From positions 95,205 to 159,204 of the forward strand of contig CALUTY010000008.1 in the NCBI GenBank assembly GCA_944323825.1: DNA of 64,000 bases. The letters run 5' to 3'. The notes under the pieces are model-generated. The model saw nothing but the letters and a program-made list of their open reading frames with translations, searched no databases and had not been told where the DNA came from. Both the position numbers and the translations under genes were made by a program. Numbering within the stretch: the stretch's first letter is position 1; each line of letters opens with the position of its first letter. Source of the DNA: an uncultured Bacteroidales bacterium (GTDB taxonomy: Bacteria > Bacteroidota > Bacteroidia > Bacteroidales > UBA932). This document shows, piece after piece, positions 43,594-52,158 of this stretch.

Positions 43594-45621
43594 ATGAATA
43601 CGGAAGAATTCAGAAAAGCCGTTGCGGAAGGCATTCCTGACATATTGCCGGATCCGAAGCCATACGACACGGAAAGCAACCATGCCCCAAAACGCAAGGA
43701 CATACTTTCAGATGAAGAAAAGGTACTGGCGATAAAGAACGCCCTGAGATACTTCCCGGAGAAGCACCATGCCTTGCTGGCAAAGGAATTTGCCGGAGAA
43801 CTGAAACAATACGGAAGAATCTACATGTACCGGCTGAGGCCGGACTATCCGATGTATGCGAGGCCGATTGACGAATATCCTGCCAGATGCAGGCAGGCTG
43901 CGGCAATCATGGCCATGATACAGAACAACCTAGATCCCCGTGTGGCCCAGCATCCGCATGAACTGATCACCTACGGAGGGAACGGTGCAGTCTTCCAGAA
44001 CTGGGCACAGTACAGACTTGCCATGCAGTATCTGTCCATGATGACTGAGGAACAGACTTTGGTGATGTACTCCGGCCACCCTCTCGGCCTCTTCCCGAGC
44101 CACAAGGACGCGCCGAGAGTCATAGTGACCAACGGCATGGTCATCCCGAACTATTCGAAACAGGATGACTGGGAGAGGTTCAATGCCCTCGGAGTGTCCC
44201 AATACGGGCAGATGACCGCAGGGTCGTACATGTACATCGGGCCTCAGGGCATAGTCCACGGCACCACCATCACAGTGATGAACGCCGCCCGCAAGCAGCT
44301 CAGGGCCAAAGGCATCCCTGCCACAAGGGGAAACATGAAGGGAATGCTTTTCGTCACCTCGGGGCTCGGAGGCATGTCCGGAGCACAACCAAAGGCAGGC
44401 AACATCTCAGGAGTCGTGAGCGTAGTGGCGGAAATCAATCCTCTTGCCGCCAGGAAAAGATATGACCAGGGATGGGTGGACGAGATACACGAGTCGCTTG
44501 ACGAACTTATTCCGCGAATAAGGAAAGCCTGCACCGAAAAGGAAACCGTATCGCTTGCCTATCAGGGCAACATTGTCGACCTCTGGGAAAGGCTCGACCG
44601 GGAAGGGATTCATGTTGACCTCGGCTCCGACCAGACTTCGCTGCACAATCCGTGGGCAGGAGGCTATTATCCGGCAGGATATACATACGATGAATCACGC
44701 AGAATGATGGCTGAAGAGCCTGAGCGCTTCAAGGAATGCGTCAGAGCATCCCTGAGACGGCAGGCCGAAGCCATAAACAGACTGGCTGACAAGGGAATGT
44801 ATTTCTTCGACTACGGCAATGCATTCCTTCTCGAGGCATCCCGTGCCGGGGCAGACATAGTGAAGGCAGACGGAAGGTTCCGCTATCCTTCGTATGTGCA
44901 GGACATCATGGGGCCACTGTTCTTCGACTACGGCTTCGGTCCGTTCAGATGGGTGTGCATGTCGCAGGACCCGGAAGACCTCAGAAAAAGCGACGAGCTG
45001 GCAGTCAAGGCCATGCAGGAAGTTGCCGCCCACGCCCCGGAAGAGATAAGGGGACAGATGGAAGACAATATCCACTGGATAGAAGAGGCTGGAAGAAACC
45101 ATCTCGTGGTCGGCTCCCAGGCCCGCATCCTCTATGCCGACTGCGAAGGCAGGACGAAGATAGCCCTTGCCTTCAATGAAGCTATCGCCAAGGGCGAAAT
45201 CAAGGCACCGATAGTTCTCGGCCGCGACCATCATGATGTTTCCGGTACGGACTCCCCTTACAGGGAAACATCCAACATTTATGACGGCTCTTGCTTCACT
45301 GCCGACATGGCCGTGCAGAATGTCATCGGCGACTCATTCCGCGGGGCCACATGGGTATCGCTCCACAACGGAGGCGGAGTCGGCTGGGGCGAGGTGATAA
45401 ACGGAGGATTCGGCATGGTGGTGGACGGAACGGAAGATTCCGAAAGACACATCCGTGAAATGCTTTTCTGGGATGTCAACAACGGCATCGCCCGCCGCAG
45501 CTGGGCCAGAAATGAAGGGGCCATGCACTCCATAAAAAGGGAAATGGAACGCACTCCGGGCCTGAAGGTGACGATGCCGTCCATCGCGGACGACTCGCTC
45601 ATCAGGGACGCATTGAAATGA
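43594..45621 (+). CDS. hutU: Urocanate hydratase (long, vertebrate-like form)
   Basis: Hydrates urocanate to imidazolonepropionate using NAD+ as electrophile. Conserved segments include ITYGGNGAVFQNWAQYRLAM, LGLFPSHKDAPR, MTAGSYMYIGPQGIVHGTT, TSGLGGMSGAQPKA and SLHNGGGVGWGEVINGGFGM. At 675 residues it is about 120 longer than the Pseudomonas-type enzyme and close to the vertebrate UROC1 length, which I recall for Bacteroidota too. Second gene of ftcD-hutU-hutH-hutI. Confidence 0.96.
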   Translation: MNTEEFRKAVAEGIPDILPDPKPYDTESNHAPKRKDILSDEEKVLAIKNALRYFPEKHHALLAKEFAGELKQYGRIYMYRLRPDYPMYARPIDEYPARCRQAAAIMAMIQNNLDPRVAQHPHELITYGGNGAVFQNWAQYRLAMQYLSMMTEEQTLVMYSGHPLGLFPSHKDAPRVIVTNGMVIPNYSKQDDWERFNALGVSQYGQMTAGSYMYIGPQGIVHGTTITVMNAARKQLRAKGIPATRGNMKGMLFVTSGLGGMSGAQPKAGNISGVVSVVAEINPLAARKRYDQGWVDEIHESLDELIPRIRKACTEKETVSLAYQGNIVDLWERLDREGIHVDLGSDQTSLHNPWAGGYYPAGYTYDESRRMMAEEPERFKECVRASLRRQAEAINRLADKGMYFFDYGNAFLLEASRAGADIVKADGRFRYPSYVQDIMGPLFFDYGFGPFRWVCMSQDPEDLRKSDELAVKAMQEVAAHAPEEIRGQMEDNIHWIEEAGRNHLVVGSQARILYADCEGRTKIALAFNEAIAKGEIKAPIVLGRDHHDVSGTDSPYRETSNIYDGSCFTADMAVQNVIGDSFRGATWVSLHNGGGVGWGEVINGGFGMVVDGTEDSERHIREMLFWDVNNGIARRSWARNEGAMHSIKREMERTPGLKVTMPSIADDSLIRDALK

Positions 45622-45666
45622 AAGGACAACAAATCAGTAATTTAACATCATACAGTCAGAAAAATC

Positions 45667-47166
45667 ATGGTACATCAGATCTCAAACAGATGCCTTTCGA
45701 TTGACAAGATAAAAGAGATACTTACCAAGGGATATGAGATAGAAATCAGCAGCGAATCCGAGGAGGCGGTCATCAAGTGCCGGGAATACCTCGATTCAAA
45801 GATGGAGAACATGGACCGTCCGGTCTATGGAGTCACCACCGGATTCGGCTCGCTCTGCAACATCACCATTCCGGCCGAGGACCTTTCCGCCCTTCAGCAC
45901 AACCTTGTGATGTCGCACGCCTGCGGCACCGGCGACACCGTCTCACCGGAAATCGTCAAGCTTATGCTCCTGCTGAAGATACAGTCCCTCGCATACGGAC
46001 ATTCCGGAGTCCAGCTTGCCACCATCCAGAGGCTTGTGGATATGTTCAACAACAATGTGCTTCCGGTGGTCTATCAGCAAGGATCGCTCGGTGCCTCAGG
46101 AGACCTCGCCCCTCTCGCCCACCTCTCCCTGCCCCTCATCGGCCTTGGAGAAGTAGAATACAAGGGGCAGAGAAGGCCATCTGCCGAAGTATGGGCGGAA
46201 CTCGGATGGGAGCCGCTGAAACTCCAGTCCAAGGAAGGCCTTGCCCTGCTCAACGGCACCCAGTTCATGAGTGCCCACGGGGTATGGTCCATCATCAGGT
46301 GCGAAAGGCTTTCCGAATGGGCAGACCGGATAGGGGCGATGTCCCTTGACGCATACGACGGCAGAATAGAGCCGTTCTATCCGCAGGTGCATGCTGTCCG
46401 TCCGCACAAGGGACAGGCCGACACGGCAGCACGCATCATGGAGCTGCTTGACGGCAGCGAGATCATCAGCCGCAAGAAGACCCATGTGCAGGATCCGTAT
46501 TCATTCAGGTGCATTCCGCAGGTGCACGGGGCGGTAAAGGATACAATCCGCTATGTGAAATCCGTAGTTGAAACCGAAATCAACAGCGCGACCGACAATC
46601 CTACCGTATTCCCTGACCAGGACCTGATAATCTCGGCAGGCAACTTCCACGGCGAACCGATTGCCCTTGCAATGGATTTTCTCGCAGTGGCAATGTCCGA
46701 ACTGGCAAGCATTTCCGAAAGGAGGATCTACCGCCTTATAGCCGGACAGCGTGAGCTCCCGTCATTCCTTGTCGCCAATCCGGGCCTGAACAGCGGATTC
46801 ATGATACCTCAGTACACCGCCGCATCCATAGTCAGCCAGAACAAGGGGCTGTGCATGCCGGCATCGGCTGATTCCATCCCGTCGTCCCAGGGGCAGGAGG
46901 ACCATGTGAGCATGGGAGCAAATGCAGCCACAAAGCTCGTAAGGGTGGTAGACAATACGGAAAGGGTCCTCGCCATCGAGCTTTTCAATGCGGCTCAGGC
47001 CCTCGAATTCCGCCGTCCTCTGCATTCCTCCTGGACCATAGAGAAGATATACGCCCACTACCGCAAGGAAGTGCCGTTCGTCAACGATGACACATACATG
47101 CATCCGCTCATAGAGAAGTCGGTGAAGTTCCTGAGGGAGTATAACCTTGTTCCGTTCTCCGTATAA
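45667..47166 (+). CDS. hutH: Histidine ammonia-lyase
   Basis: Removes ammonia from histidine to give urocanate. The self-formed MIO cofactor comes from Ala143-Ser144-Gly145 in GSLGASGDLAPLAHL; the catalytic Tyr54 is in VYGVTTGFGSL. NSATDNPTVF and SSQGQEDHVSMG are also typical. 499 residues, full length. It follows hutU by 45 bases and precedes hutI by 9. Confidence 0.97.
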   Translation: MVHQISNRCLSIDKIKEILTKGYEIEISSESEEAVIKCREYLDSKMENMDRPVYGVTTGFGSLCNITIPAEDLSALQHNLVMSHACGTGDTVSPEIVKLMLLLKIQSLAYGHSGVQLATIQRLVDMFNNNVLPVVYQQGSLGASGDLAPLAHLSLPLIGLGEVEYKGQRRPSAEVWAELGWEPLKLQSKEGLALLNGTQFMSAHGVWSIIRCERLSEWADRIGAMSLDAYDGRIEPFYPQVHAVRPHKGQADTAARIMELLDGSEIISRKKTHVQDPYSFRCIPQVHGAVKDTIRYVKSVVETEINSATDNPTVFPDQDLIISAGNFHGEPIALAMDFLAVAMSELASISERRIYRLIAGQRELPSFLVANPGLNSGFMIPQYTAASIVSQNKGLCMPASADSIPSSQGQEDHVSMGANAATKLVRVVDNTERVLAIELFNAAQALEFRRPLHSSWTIEKIYAHYRKEVPFVNDDTYMHPLIEKSVKFLREYNLVPFSV

Positions 47167-47175
47167 AAATATTTT

Positions 47176-48441
47176 ATGAGAACGCTCATAAAGAATATAG
47201 GGACGATATACGGAATCCTGCCGGAAGGGGTGATGAAAAAGGAGGGCACGGAAATGAACGAGGTGCTCTCCCTGGACAATGCCTGCATTACGGTGAAAGA
47301 CGGAAAGATAGAATCTTTCGGAAAAATGGAGGAGCTTCCGACGGACGGTGAGGGATATGATGAAGTCATCGATGCCGGAGGCGGATTCGTGATGCCGTCA
47401 TTCTGCGACTCCCACACACATATCGTCTATGCCGGATGCCGGGACGGGGAATTCCGGGACAAGATAGACGGGCTCTCATACGAGGAGATAGCCGCCCGGG
47501 GCGGAGGCATACTCAACTCCGCCGACCTTCTGCACAGGACATCCGAAGATGAGCTTTACAGGCAGTCCTCCGAAAGGGCAAGAGAAGTGATGCTCATGGG
47601 TACCGGCAGCCTTGAAATCAAAAGCGGATACGGACTGACCGTCGAAGACGAGCTGAAGATGCTCCGTGTCATCAGACGGCTGAAAGAAGATTTCCCGATG
47701 GAAATAAGAAGCACTTTCCTCGGAGCACATGCGGTCGGAAGGGCATTTGCAGGCAGACAGGCTGACTATGTGGACCATGTATGCAATGAAATGCTCCCGG
47801 CCGTGGCTGCAGAGGGGCTTGCGGACTTTGTGGATGTCTTCTGCGACAAAGGGTTCTTCACACCGGAGGAAACCGTAAAGATTCTGGAGGCGGCAGGCAG
47901 ATACGGTCTTGTGCCGAAGATACATGCCAATGAACTCGCCATATCGGGAGGAGTCCAGGCAGGAACGGCACACGGGGCCTTGTCAGTTGACCATCTTGAG
48001 CAGACCGGACCGGAAGAGATCGAAGATCTGAAAAAGCACCGGCATACAATGCCTACAATGCTTCCGGGAGCGTCTTTCTTCTCCAACCTGCCTTTCGGGA
48101 ACGCAAAGGGATTCATCAGGGCGGGACTCGGCGTGGCCCTGGCCTCGGACTACAATCCCGGTTCGTCTCCGAGCGGGAACATGCGGTTCGTGATGTCGCT
48201 CGCCTGCTTAAGGATGCGGCTGACACCGGAGGAGGCATTCAATGCCTGCACCATAAACAGCGCCTACGCAATGGGCGTCAGCGACATCGCAGGCTCCATC
48301 ACCCCCGGAAAGAGGGCGGATCTGATCATCACCGGACCGCTGCCGTCATTTGCATTCATCCCGTACAGCCACCAGACCCCGTTCATTTCCAGAATATTGG
48401 TGAAAGGGCAGACTGTATCAATTCCGGCCTTGCAGAAATGA
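47176..48441 (+). CDS. hutI: Imidazolonepropionase
   Basis: Amidohydrolase opening imidazolonepropionate to formiminoglutamate. Metal site SFCDSHTHIVYAG, the substrate-binding RDGEFRDKIDGLSYEEIAARGGGI, SLEIKSGYGLTVEDELKML, the KIHANELAISGG histidine and ASDYNPGSSPSGNM are diagnostic. 421 residues. Last gene of the hut run. No histidine permease or HutC-type regulator is seen in the window. The 150-base gap before ferritin has GC-rich complementary segments around 48519-48557 but no evident promoter. Confidence 0.96.
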   Translation: MRTLIKNIGTIYGILPEGVMKKEGTEMNEVLSLDNACITVKDGKIESFGKMEELPTDGEGYDEVIDAGGGFVMPSFCDSHTHIVYAGCRDGEFRDKIDGLSYEEIAARGGGILNSADLLHRTSEDELYRQSSERAREVMLMGTGSLEIKSGYGLTVEDELKMLRVIRRLKEDFPMEIRSTFLGAHAVGRAFAGRQADYVDHVCNEMLPAVAAEGLADFVDVFCDKGFFTPEETVKILEAAGRYGLVPKIHANELAISGGVQAGTAHGALSVDHLEQTGPEEIEDLKKHRHTMPTMLPGASFFSNLPFGNAKGFIRAGLGVALASDYNPGSSPSGNMRFVMSLACLRMRLTPEEAFNACTINSAYAMGVSDIAGSITPGKRADLIITGPLPSFAFIPYSHQTPFISRILVKGQTVSIPALQK

Positions 48442-48594
48442 CAGGCCACTGACAAAGATGACGGAACTGTGCCAAAATGTCAAGAACCTCCGCAACGGCA
48501 TACGAATTGCATCTGTCTTCCTCCGGTCACCGCTCCCGGAAAGTACCGGAACGGGACCTGAAATGACAAAGTACAATAATAAAATTATAAAGCC

Positions 48595-49074
48595 ATGATT
48601 TCAGAAAAATTACAGAAAGCGATCAACGATCAGATCACTGCAGAACTTTGGTCATCAAACCTTTATCTCCAGATGTCATATTTCCTCGCAAAAGAGGGAT
48701 GGGACGGTTTCGCACATTGGATGATGAAACAGTCCGACGAGGAGAGGGAACACGCAAACGGGCTTGCAGCCTACCTCATCAAGAGAGGCGGAGAAGCAAA
48801 GGTCAGCATGGTAGACGTAGTCCCTGCCGGTTGGGGCAGCGTCCTCGAAATCTTCGAACATGTCTACAAGCATGAATGCCATGTGTCTGAACTCATCAAC
48901 AGCCTCGTTGATGTCGCTTCCGCAGAAAAGGACAAGGCTTCCCAGGACTTCCTCTGGAGCTTCGTAAGGGAGCAGGTGGAAGAAGAAGCCACAGCAGCCG
49001 GCCTAGTTGAGAAAATCAAGAAAGCCGGTGACTCCGGTCTCCTCTTCCTCGACAGCCAGCTTGCCCAGAGATAA
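48595..49074 (+). CDS. ftnA: Ferritin
   Basis: Non-haem iron-storage protein of 159 residues with the four-helix bundle plan. Ferroxidase ligands Glu17, Glu50 and His53 are present (QITAELWSSNLY and SDEEREHANGL), so it is the H-type catalytic form. No bacterioferritin haem Met is expected. It is monocistronic with a terminator 24 bases after the stop. Iron or oxidative-stress control is likely from family knowledge, but I see no clear Fur box. Confidence 0.95.
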   Translation: MISEKLQKAINDQITAELWSSNLYLQMSYFLAKEGWDGFAHWMMKQSDEEREHANGLAAYLIKRGGEAKVSMVDVVPAGWGSVLEIFEHVYKHECHVSELINSLVDVASAEKDKASQDFLWSFVREQVEEEATAAGLVEKIKKAGDSGLLFLDSQLAQR

Positions 49075-49097
49075 TTGCTTCCGCAAATACAAAAAAT

Positions 49098-49140
49098 GAG
49101 GGTGTATCAAATTGAGAAATATTTGACACGCCCTCTTTTT
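49098..49140 (+). terminator. Terminator after ferritin, also the left repeat of an IS remnant
   Basis: GAGGGTGTATCAAAT (49098-49112) pairs with ATTTGACACGCCCTC (49121-49135) with one wobble and one mismatch, followed by TTTTT. The left arm doubles as the left inverted repeat of the adjacent IS remnant. Confidence 0.78.
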
Positions 49141-49220
49141 CATTATTAGAGGTATGGAAATTCATCAAGCGGCCAAATTTTGAGAGTTTCCCTCAAATCT
49201 TTGTTTTTTCACATAAAAAA

Positions 49221-49496
49221 TTATGGCAATGTCCGCAATTTGTTTTTGTTTTGGACAAAATCTTCCATTGATGCCCAATTTTGTCTTGTCATAGTTGAGC
49301 ACATTTTCTTCAGATTGAAAGCAATGGCGAAGAAGGCAAAGTCCATTTTGACCTTGTCGCTACCAAAATTATTGAAGTCCGGTTGCTCGTAACCGGCCAG
49401 CCAAATGAAATGGATATCCCGCTTGAGGGCCGATTCTATCTTGCGGCAGGAATAAAGGTTGTTCATGTAGCCATATATCACCACCTTGAGCATCAT
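49221..49496 (-). pseudogene. IS1182-family transposase, internally deleted fragment
   Basis: 91 codons. The first half, MMLKVVIYGYMNNLYSCRKI and DIHFIWLAGYEQPDFN, is the conserved N-terminal helix region of IS1182-type transposases. After N-N-F-G-S it jumps directly to KVKMDFAFFAIAFNLKKMCS, which belongs at the extreme C-terminus. The catalytic DDE core (about 300 residues) is missing, and so are the first 50 or so residues upstream. It cannot transpose. Confidence 0.7.
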
Positions 49497-49627
49497 ATTC
49501 GGATGGGAAAGTCGGGGCTTTGTTCATTTTTTTATCTTCGCTTTTCGGTTGGATATGAAAGGAGGGTGTACCTGAATTTTGATACACCTTCTCTGAACCA
49601 TAAAAAGCGACGTTGCAGATACTCCTG

Positions 49628-50242
49628 TCAGCGTTTCAGCAGCCCGTATATATACATGAACCTGCGGCGCAGGATTTCGACATCAAGACCGTCGGCATAC
49701 GACATCTGGTAGGACAGACCGATGAAGACCTGCCGGAACAGCGCAGCCGCCTCCTGGATATCGGTGTCGGAGCGCAGTTCGCCATGCTCGACCCCTCTCC
49801 GGATGACATCGCACTACAGCCGGTATTCCTTCTCCATCCATTCATGAAGCTTGCGCTTGCCGTCAGAGTAGTAGAACAGCACTTGCTGGTAAAGGTGAAA
49901 ATACCCGGCATTGGCCGACTGTCCAGGCATCTCTTCGCGCTTGAGATTTCCCAGACGCACAATCTCGCTCATCGTGCGGCTTACGCCCACGATATACTTG
50001 TCGATGAAGTCGGCCACTGACCCGTCCGAAGGCTCGAACTTGTTATCGGGATTCTGAGCGTGGGAAAGATAGCGGTCGGCCACAGCGACAAAAAGGTCAA
50101 GCTTCGAGGGGTAATAGTTGAATATGCCTGTCTTGGTCAGCCCGACCGTGCGTGCTATCATCTGCAGGCTGACGCGCTCGTAATTCATAGACATGAACAG
50201 CTGCAGAGCACTCTGCAGGATCTCATCGCGGTTGGTTTTCAT
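49628..50242 (-). pseudogene. TetR-family regulator interrupted by an in-frame TAG
   Basis: The N-terminal helix-turn-helix is clear (REDEILQSALQLF-like start, VSLQMIARTVGLTKTGIFNYYPSK), and translation stops at a TAG at 49814-49816 after 142 residues (MEKEYRL). The same frame continues without interruption for another 61 codons (CDVIRRGVEHGELRSDTDIQ, then ALFRQVFIGLSYQMSYADG, to a TGA at 49628-49630), giving a normal 204-residue TetR length. A CAG-to-TAG change would explain it. The truncated product keeps the DNA-binding domain. It is 55 bases downstream of the GH43 gene, on the same strand. Confidence 0.75.
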
Positions 50243-50297
50243 AATTTCCTGTCTTTTTCGGCATCAAAAAATGTCCCTGTCCCGAAGCGGCCTTGTC

Positions 50298-51341
50298 CTA
50301 CAGTTCGTCAGGACTCCATTTATCCCTCCATGGGATCCTGATTTCCCCGTCCTCGAAAGACAGAGGCAGCCATACATAACGGGAGTCCTCCAGGTCTGTC
50401 TTGTTCCACCTGTCAAACATGGCGATATACATATCCTTTTTGCCCATGACTTTCTGCACAAAAGTGCTTTGGCTGAAGAAAGTCTTGTCCGCGTCAGGCC
50501 CGACGCACGGGTTGCCGATTGTCCGCCATTCGCCCATAATGGAGTCAGCCACGGCGAGTTCCGCCTGATTCGGATCCCAGCCGGTGCATCCGGAAGAAAG
50601 CATGTAATATTTGCCGTCATGCTTGAACACTGCAGGGGCTTCACGGCTCCTCTTGATGAAGTTGCGAGTGAACCGTCCGGCCGGTCTGAGATAGTCGTCC
50701 GTCAGCTCGCTGATATACAGCGTGGCATTATGCTCAGATGAATAGATATGGTAGGCACGTCCGTCATCATCCGCAAAGACAGTCTGGTCTCGGCTCATGG
50801 CGCCGTTCGGGCGGAAGCTGCCCAGATATTCAAACTCTCCCGTCGGAGTATCGCATACGGCCACGCCTGCACATGCCTTGCTGTAGTCAGCGCTGTCGAT
50901 ATGCATCCACATGACGAATTTTCCTGTCTTCCGGTTATATATGACCTTCGGACGCTCCAGCACATTCCCCGGATGCAGATCGTGCTCTTTGTCATTTTTC
51001 ACCGCAGGCAGGACAATGCCCTCGAACTTCCAGTTCAGCAGATCCTGGGACGAATAGCAGCTGACACCAGTCACATCTGTGCGGTAGCATTCCCATGTAG
51101 CCCATTCCGGCAAGACGGTCTTGCCCTTTTTGTATTCCCCGTACCAATAGTATGTCCCGTCGTGGTACAAGATGCCTCCTCCATGAGCGTTTATCGGATT
51201 CCCCTCTGTATCGTTCCACACTGCGCCCGGTACAATTGCGGCTTCCGGTTCAGCCGTCTGCGCCTGTGCCGTCATGAATCCCGACAGAGCCGTGACAGTC
51301 AGCGCAGCCATAAGGCTGCCTATAGCGTTCATCTTTCTCAT
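50298..51341 (-). CDS. Secreted glycoside hydrolase family 43 protein
   Basis: 347 residues with a signal peptide (MRKMNAIGSLMAALTVTALS, cleavage near AQAQ). The five-bladed propeller pattern of GH43 is visible: INAHGGGILYHDGTYYWYGE, SSQDLLNWKFEG, LERPKVIYN, SRDQTVFADDDGRAYHIYSS and REAPAVFKHDGKYYMLSS, with acidic residues in the catalytic positions. The HAHGGG-type opening is like the exo-beta-galactanase or galactosidase subfamilies, but the substrate cannot be fixed. No SusC/SusD pair is adjacent, so it is not a classical polysaccharide utilisation locus. A downstream ATG at 51332 is an alternative start. Confidence 0.88.
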   Translation of the reverse strand: MRKMNAIGSLMAALTVTALSGFMTAQAQTAEPEAAIVPGAVWNDTEGNPINAHGGGILYHDGTYYWYGEYKKGKTVLPEWATWECYRTDVTGVSCYSSQDLLNWKFEGIVLPAVKNDKEHDLHPGNVLERPKVIYNRKTGKFVMWMHIDSADYSKACAGVAVCDTPTGEFEYLGSFRPNGAMSRDQTVFADDDGRAYHIYSSEHNATLYISELTDDYLRPAGRFTRNFIKRSREAPAVFKHDGKYYMLSSGCTGWDPNQAELAVADSIMGEWRTIGNPCVGPDADKTFFSQSTFVQKVMGKKDMYIAMFDRWNKTDLEDSRYVWLPLSFEDGEIRIPWRDKWSPDEL

Positions 51342-51361
51342 TTATTTCTTCTCCATTCTTT

Positions 51362-51394
51362 CAAAGATATTACCGCAAATTAAATATAACAATA
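51362..51394 (-). promoter_or_regulatory. Promoter of the GH43-TetR unit
   Basis: On the minus strand TATTG (forward 51390-51394) and TATCTTTG (forward 51362-51369) are 20 bases apart, an essentially ideal Bacteroidota promoter. The GH43 ATG is 20 bases downstream of the -7 box. Confidence 0.75.
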
Positions 51395-51490
51395 GTTCGT
51401 TAAAAATCAGCCGAGCCTAAGCGGCTCTGGCAGTAAATAAAACCAGTTCTTTGAAAAGTTTGTCAATAATATGCGGGTCTGGTTTCATAC

Positions 51491-51521
51491 TAATACTTCG
51501 GTAAATTTTACCGAAGTATTA
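51491..51521. promoter_or_regulatory. Perfect 31-bp palindrome upstream of the DUF1016 remnant
   Basis: TAATACTTCGGTAAA, a central T, then TTTACCGAAGTATTA: two perfect 15-base arms with a one-base centre, 33 bases before the DUF1016 ATG. The tiny centre makes an RNA hairpin less natural than binding of a dimeric protein. It may be an operator or a recombination site. The surrounding gap 51342-51553 otherwise holds only the GH43 promoter and a small GAGCC/GGCTC hairpin (51413-51427). Confidence 0.55.
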
Positions 51522-51553
51522 ATTTCATAAAACCATATGAGGAATAAATAACA

Positions 51554-52146
51554 ATGAGCAAATCCATAAACATCTTAGACAAAGATTACGCTCAATGGAT
51601 TCAAGATCTCAGCAGGCGTTATCGTCAAAGCCAACTGAAAGCGGCAGTGTCAGTCAACACTGAAATGCTCCGTTTCTACTGGGATTTGGGAAGAGACATT
51701 GTAAAGATGAAGATAAAACAGCGCTGGGGCGAAAAAGTCATGGCACGATTATCTATGGATTTACGCGAAGCCATGCCTGGAATTTCCGGTCTGACCCAGC
51801 GCAACATTTACTATTGCAAACAGTTTTATTTGTTATACTCACCTTTGACTGAAAGTCTGCCCCAAGCCGGGGCAAAATCCTCAAATGAAATATTGGATAT
51901 GACGTTGCTTGCAATCATATTCTCCGCAAGGATGGGCGCGACAATCCGACCATCGGCTTGCTGATATGCAAGGAAAAAGACCGCATACAGGCTCAATATG
52001 CCTTGGAATCAAGCAGTCAGCCCATTGGCATTTCAGAATATGACCTTGAGAGATTTTATCCTGAAAAAATCGAAGGCATAATGCCTACGATAGAGGAAAT
52101 CGAAGCCAAATTGGGTGAAGACCTGAGCAAGCAGGACACCATATAA
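51554..52146 (+). pseudogene. DUF1016 / YhcG-type PD-(D/E)XK nuclease gene with its middle deleted
   Basis: The frame from 51554 gives the DUF1016 N-terminal domain (SRRYRQSQLKAAVSVNTEML, FYWDLGRDIV, AMPGISGLTQRNIYYCKQFY). Near 51910-51925 it loses similarity. In another frame, KDGRDNPTIGLLICKEKDRI, QYALESSSQPIGISEYDLE and the final EIEAKLGEDL are the extreme C-terminus of the same family. About 180-200 residues including most of the nuclease domain are missing and the ends are out of frame. Full-length members are about 340-380 residues. The N-terminal frame ends at 51964. Confidence 0.75.
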
Positions 52147-52158
52147 TCATTCCCGATA

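Larger units (their letters stand above)
49098..49591 (-). mobile_element. Remnant of an IS1182-type insertion sequence
   Basis: GAGGGTGTATCAAATT at 49098-49113 and the reverse of GAAGGTGTATCAAAATT at 49575-49591 form matching inverted repeats enclosing about 490 bases. Inside is a transposase fragment on the minus strand. An intact IS1182-family element would be about 1.6-1.8 kb, so more than two thirds has gone. No target-site duplication is recognisable. Interval 49141-49220 and 49497-49574 hold decayed sequence only. Confidence 0.6.
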
